A DNA stretch of 5,647 nt, from the NCBI GenBank assembly GCA_965651365.1, contig CBFGSA010000157.1, forward strand, positions 1-5,647, read 5' to 3'. Below are positions 4,652-5,647 of this stretch, piece by piece. The first letter of the stretch is position 1. Each line of letters starts with the position of its first letter. A model generated the notes under the pieces. It did no database searches. It had not been told where the DNA came from and was given only the letters and a program-made list of their open reading frames with translations. Source of the DNA: DASSBG01 sp965651365. Its GTDB lineage: Bacteria; Pseudomonadota; Gammaproteobacteria; Xanthomonadales; Rhodanobacteraceae. Position numbers and translations under genes: made by a program.

Positions 4652-5647
4652 CTACTGCGGCAGCGTGAGCGTCACTCGCAGACCGCCGCGCTCACGGTTG
4701 GCGAGATGCAGGCGCCCCTCGTGCGCCTCGGCGATTTCGCGCGCCAGCGCCAGACCGAGGCCGGTGCCGCTGCGCTTGGTCGAATAAAACGGCAGCACGG
4801 CCTGCCCCAGCACGGCCTCGCTCATGCCGGGCCCGCGATCGGCCACCTCGATATGCAGCTGATCGCCAGTCCGGCGAATCGACACCGTCACCTCGTCGTC
4901 GGCGGTGCCGGCTTCGTGCGCATTCTTGATCAGATTGATCAGCACCTGCTCGATCTGGCCGGCATCGAAACGTCCCGGCTCGACCGGCGGTTCACCCACC
5001 AGGCGGAACCGACAGTGCAGCGCCAGCGATTCCAGAAACGGTGCCCAGTCGACGTTCTGCAGGCGCGGCGTCGGCAACTTGGCAAAATCGGCATAGCCGC
5101 CAATGAACTCGTGCAGGTGACGGGCGCGCTCGCCAATCGAGTCAAACACTCCGCCCAGGCGCTCGTGCTGGCCGCGCGCCAGCAGCTCACGCCCGGAATG
5201 GGTCATCGAGGCAATCGGCGCCAGCGAATTGTTGAGTTCGTGGCTGATCACGCGAATCACGCGCTTCCAGCTCGCCACCTCCTGACGCGACAGCTCGCGC
5301 GTCATGCGCCGGAACAGGTACAGGCTGTGGCCTCGGCCCTGCAAACGGAAGCGGCGCAGCGACACATGGAACGTTTCCTCCTCACCGCCCATCTCGACTG
5401 CAAACAGCGAATCGCCACCGCGCGCCAGCGCCTTGCGCATGGGCTCGGGCAGATCGCTGCACAAGGCAGGGAATTCCAGCCCCAGCATCGAGGTGCCGTC
5501 GTTGAGCAGATGGCGGGCCGCGATATTGGCGTAGGTCACCCGGTCGTGGCCGTCCACCAGCACCAGCGCCTGCGGCGATTTCTGCACCATGGTGTCCAGC
5601 ATCAGTTCGCGCTGGGCCAGGTTCTGGCGCTGCTCGCGCAGGGTCTG
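4652..5647 (-). CDS. PAS-domain sensor histidine kinase (N-terminus beyond window)
   Basis: The frame continues upstream of ATG 5602 to the right edge, with 15 further residues (QTLREQRQNLAQREL) that look like the end of a signalling helix, so the gene is incomplete. Numbered from Met at 5602: a PAS fold at about 1-100 (VQKSPQALVLVDGHDRVTYAN), then a DHp domain with H-box VISHELNNSLAPI, His121 being the phosphorylated residue. The ATPase domain has N-box INLIKNAHEA (222-231, Asn227), G1 DRGPGM (255-260), F-box PFYSTKRSG (271-279) and G2 GTGLGLAL (279-286), and ends in VTLTLPQ. All catalytic motifs are intact. The NSLAPI H-box and overall layout resemble NtrY-like kinases, which often pair with sigma-54-type regulators, but no regulator is in the window and the signal is unknown. 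No membrane segment is visible in this part. Confidence 0.93.
   Translation of the reverse strand, partial: QTLREQRQNLAQRELMLDTMVQKSPQALVLVDGHDRVTYANIAARHLLNDGTSMLGLEFPALCSDLPEPMRKALARGGDSLFAVEMGGEEETFHVSLRRFRLQGRGHSLYLFRRMTRELSRQEVASWKRVIRVISHELNNSLAPIASMTHSGRELLARGQHERLGGVFDSIGERARHLHEFIGGYADFAKLPTPRLQNVDWAPFLESLALHCRFRLVGEPPVEPGRFDAGQIEQVLINLIKNAHEAGTADDEVTVSIRRTGDQLHIEVADRGPGMSEAVLGQAVLPFYSTKRSGTGLGLALAREIAEAHEGRLHLANRERGGLRVTLTLPQ

Noticed and set aside
3604..4668. Plus-strand open frame of 354 codons, rich in His, Gln and Leu
   Set aside because: Antisense shadow of qmcA; no signal, motif or ribosome binding site supports it.

Overview
The window looks like chromosomal DNA of a GC-rich gammaproteobacterium. 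A Lysobacterales/Xanthomonadales-type organism is my best guess: the glycine-cleavage, QmcA/YbbJ and Met-repressor proteins are all gammaproteobacterial in character, the lysine/alanine-rich histone-like tail is typical of such genomes, and a secreted protein ends in an FADSFDD motif like those I associate with this order. The lineage is inferred from protein resemblance, not demonstrated.

Layout from left to right: (1) positions 1-563, minus strand, hold a reading frame that runs off the left edge. Its first ~90 codons are a recognisable methionine repressor (MetJ), and without any stop it continues into a tail made only of Lys, Arg, Ala, Thr and Ser, like bacterial histone H1-like proteins. 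(2) Positions 564-825 are non-coding and carry a two-box MetJ operator (676-691), two inverted repeats and one copy of a dispersed intergenic element. (3) Positions 826-2382, minus strand, are gcvH and gcvT, reading gcvT then gcvH. (4) Positions 2383-2524 are a divergent promoter region. (5) Positions 2525-3010, plus strand, encode a small secreted protein of unknown function. (6) Positions 3011-3137 are a convergent intergenic region with hairpins and a second element copy. (7) Positions 3138-4551, minus strand, are a tightly coupled ybbJ (NfeD-like) and qmcA (SPFH) pair, reading qmcA then ybbJ. (8) Positions 4552-4651 contain a third element copy and a candidate qmcA promoter. (9) Positions 4652-5647, minus strand, are the C-terminal part of a PAS-containing sensor histidine kinase that enters from the right edge.

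GcvT and GcvH, with GcvP and Lpd encoded elsewhere, split glycine and load tetrahydrofolate with a one-carbon unit. That unit can feed methionine and SAM synthesis, which MetJ senses, so the neighbourhood has a one-carbon/methionine theme. QmcA and YbbJ form a separate membrane scaffold module.

The main discovery is the MetJ-histone-tail fusion with a MetJ-type operator in its own upstream region: apparently a SAM-responsive repressor joined to a non-specific DNA-compacting tail. The second is a repeated intergenic element that sits in the same orientation just 3' of three minus-strand genes.
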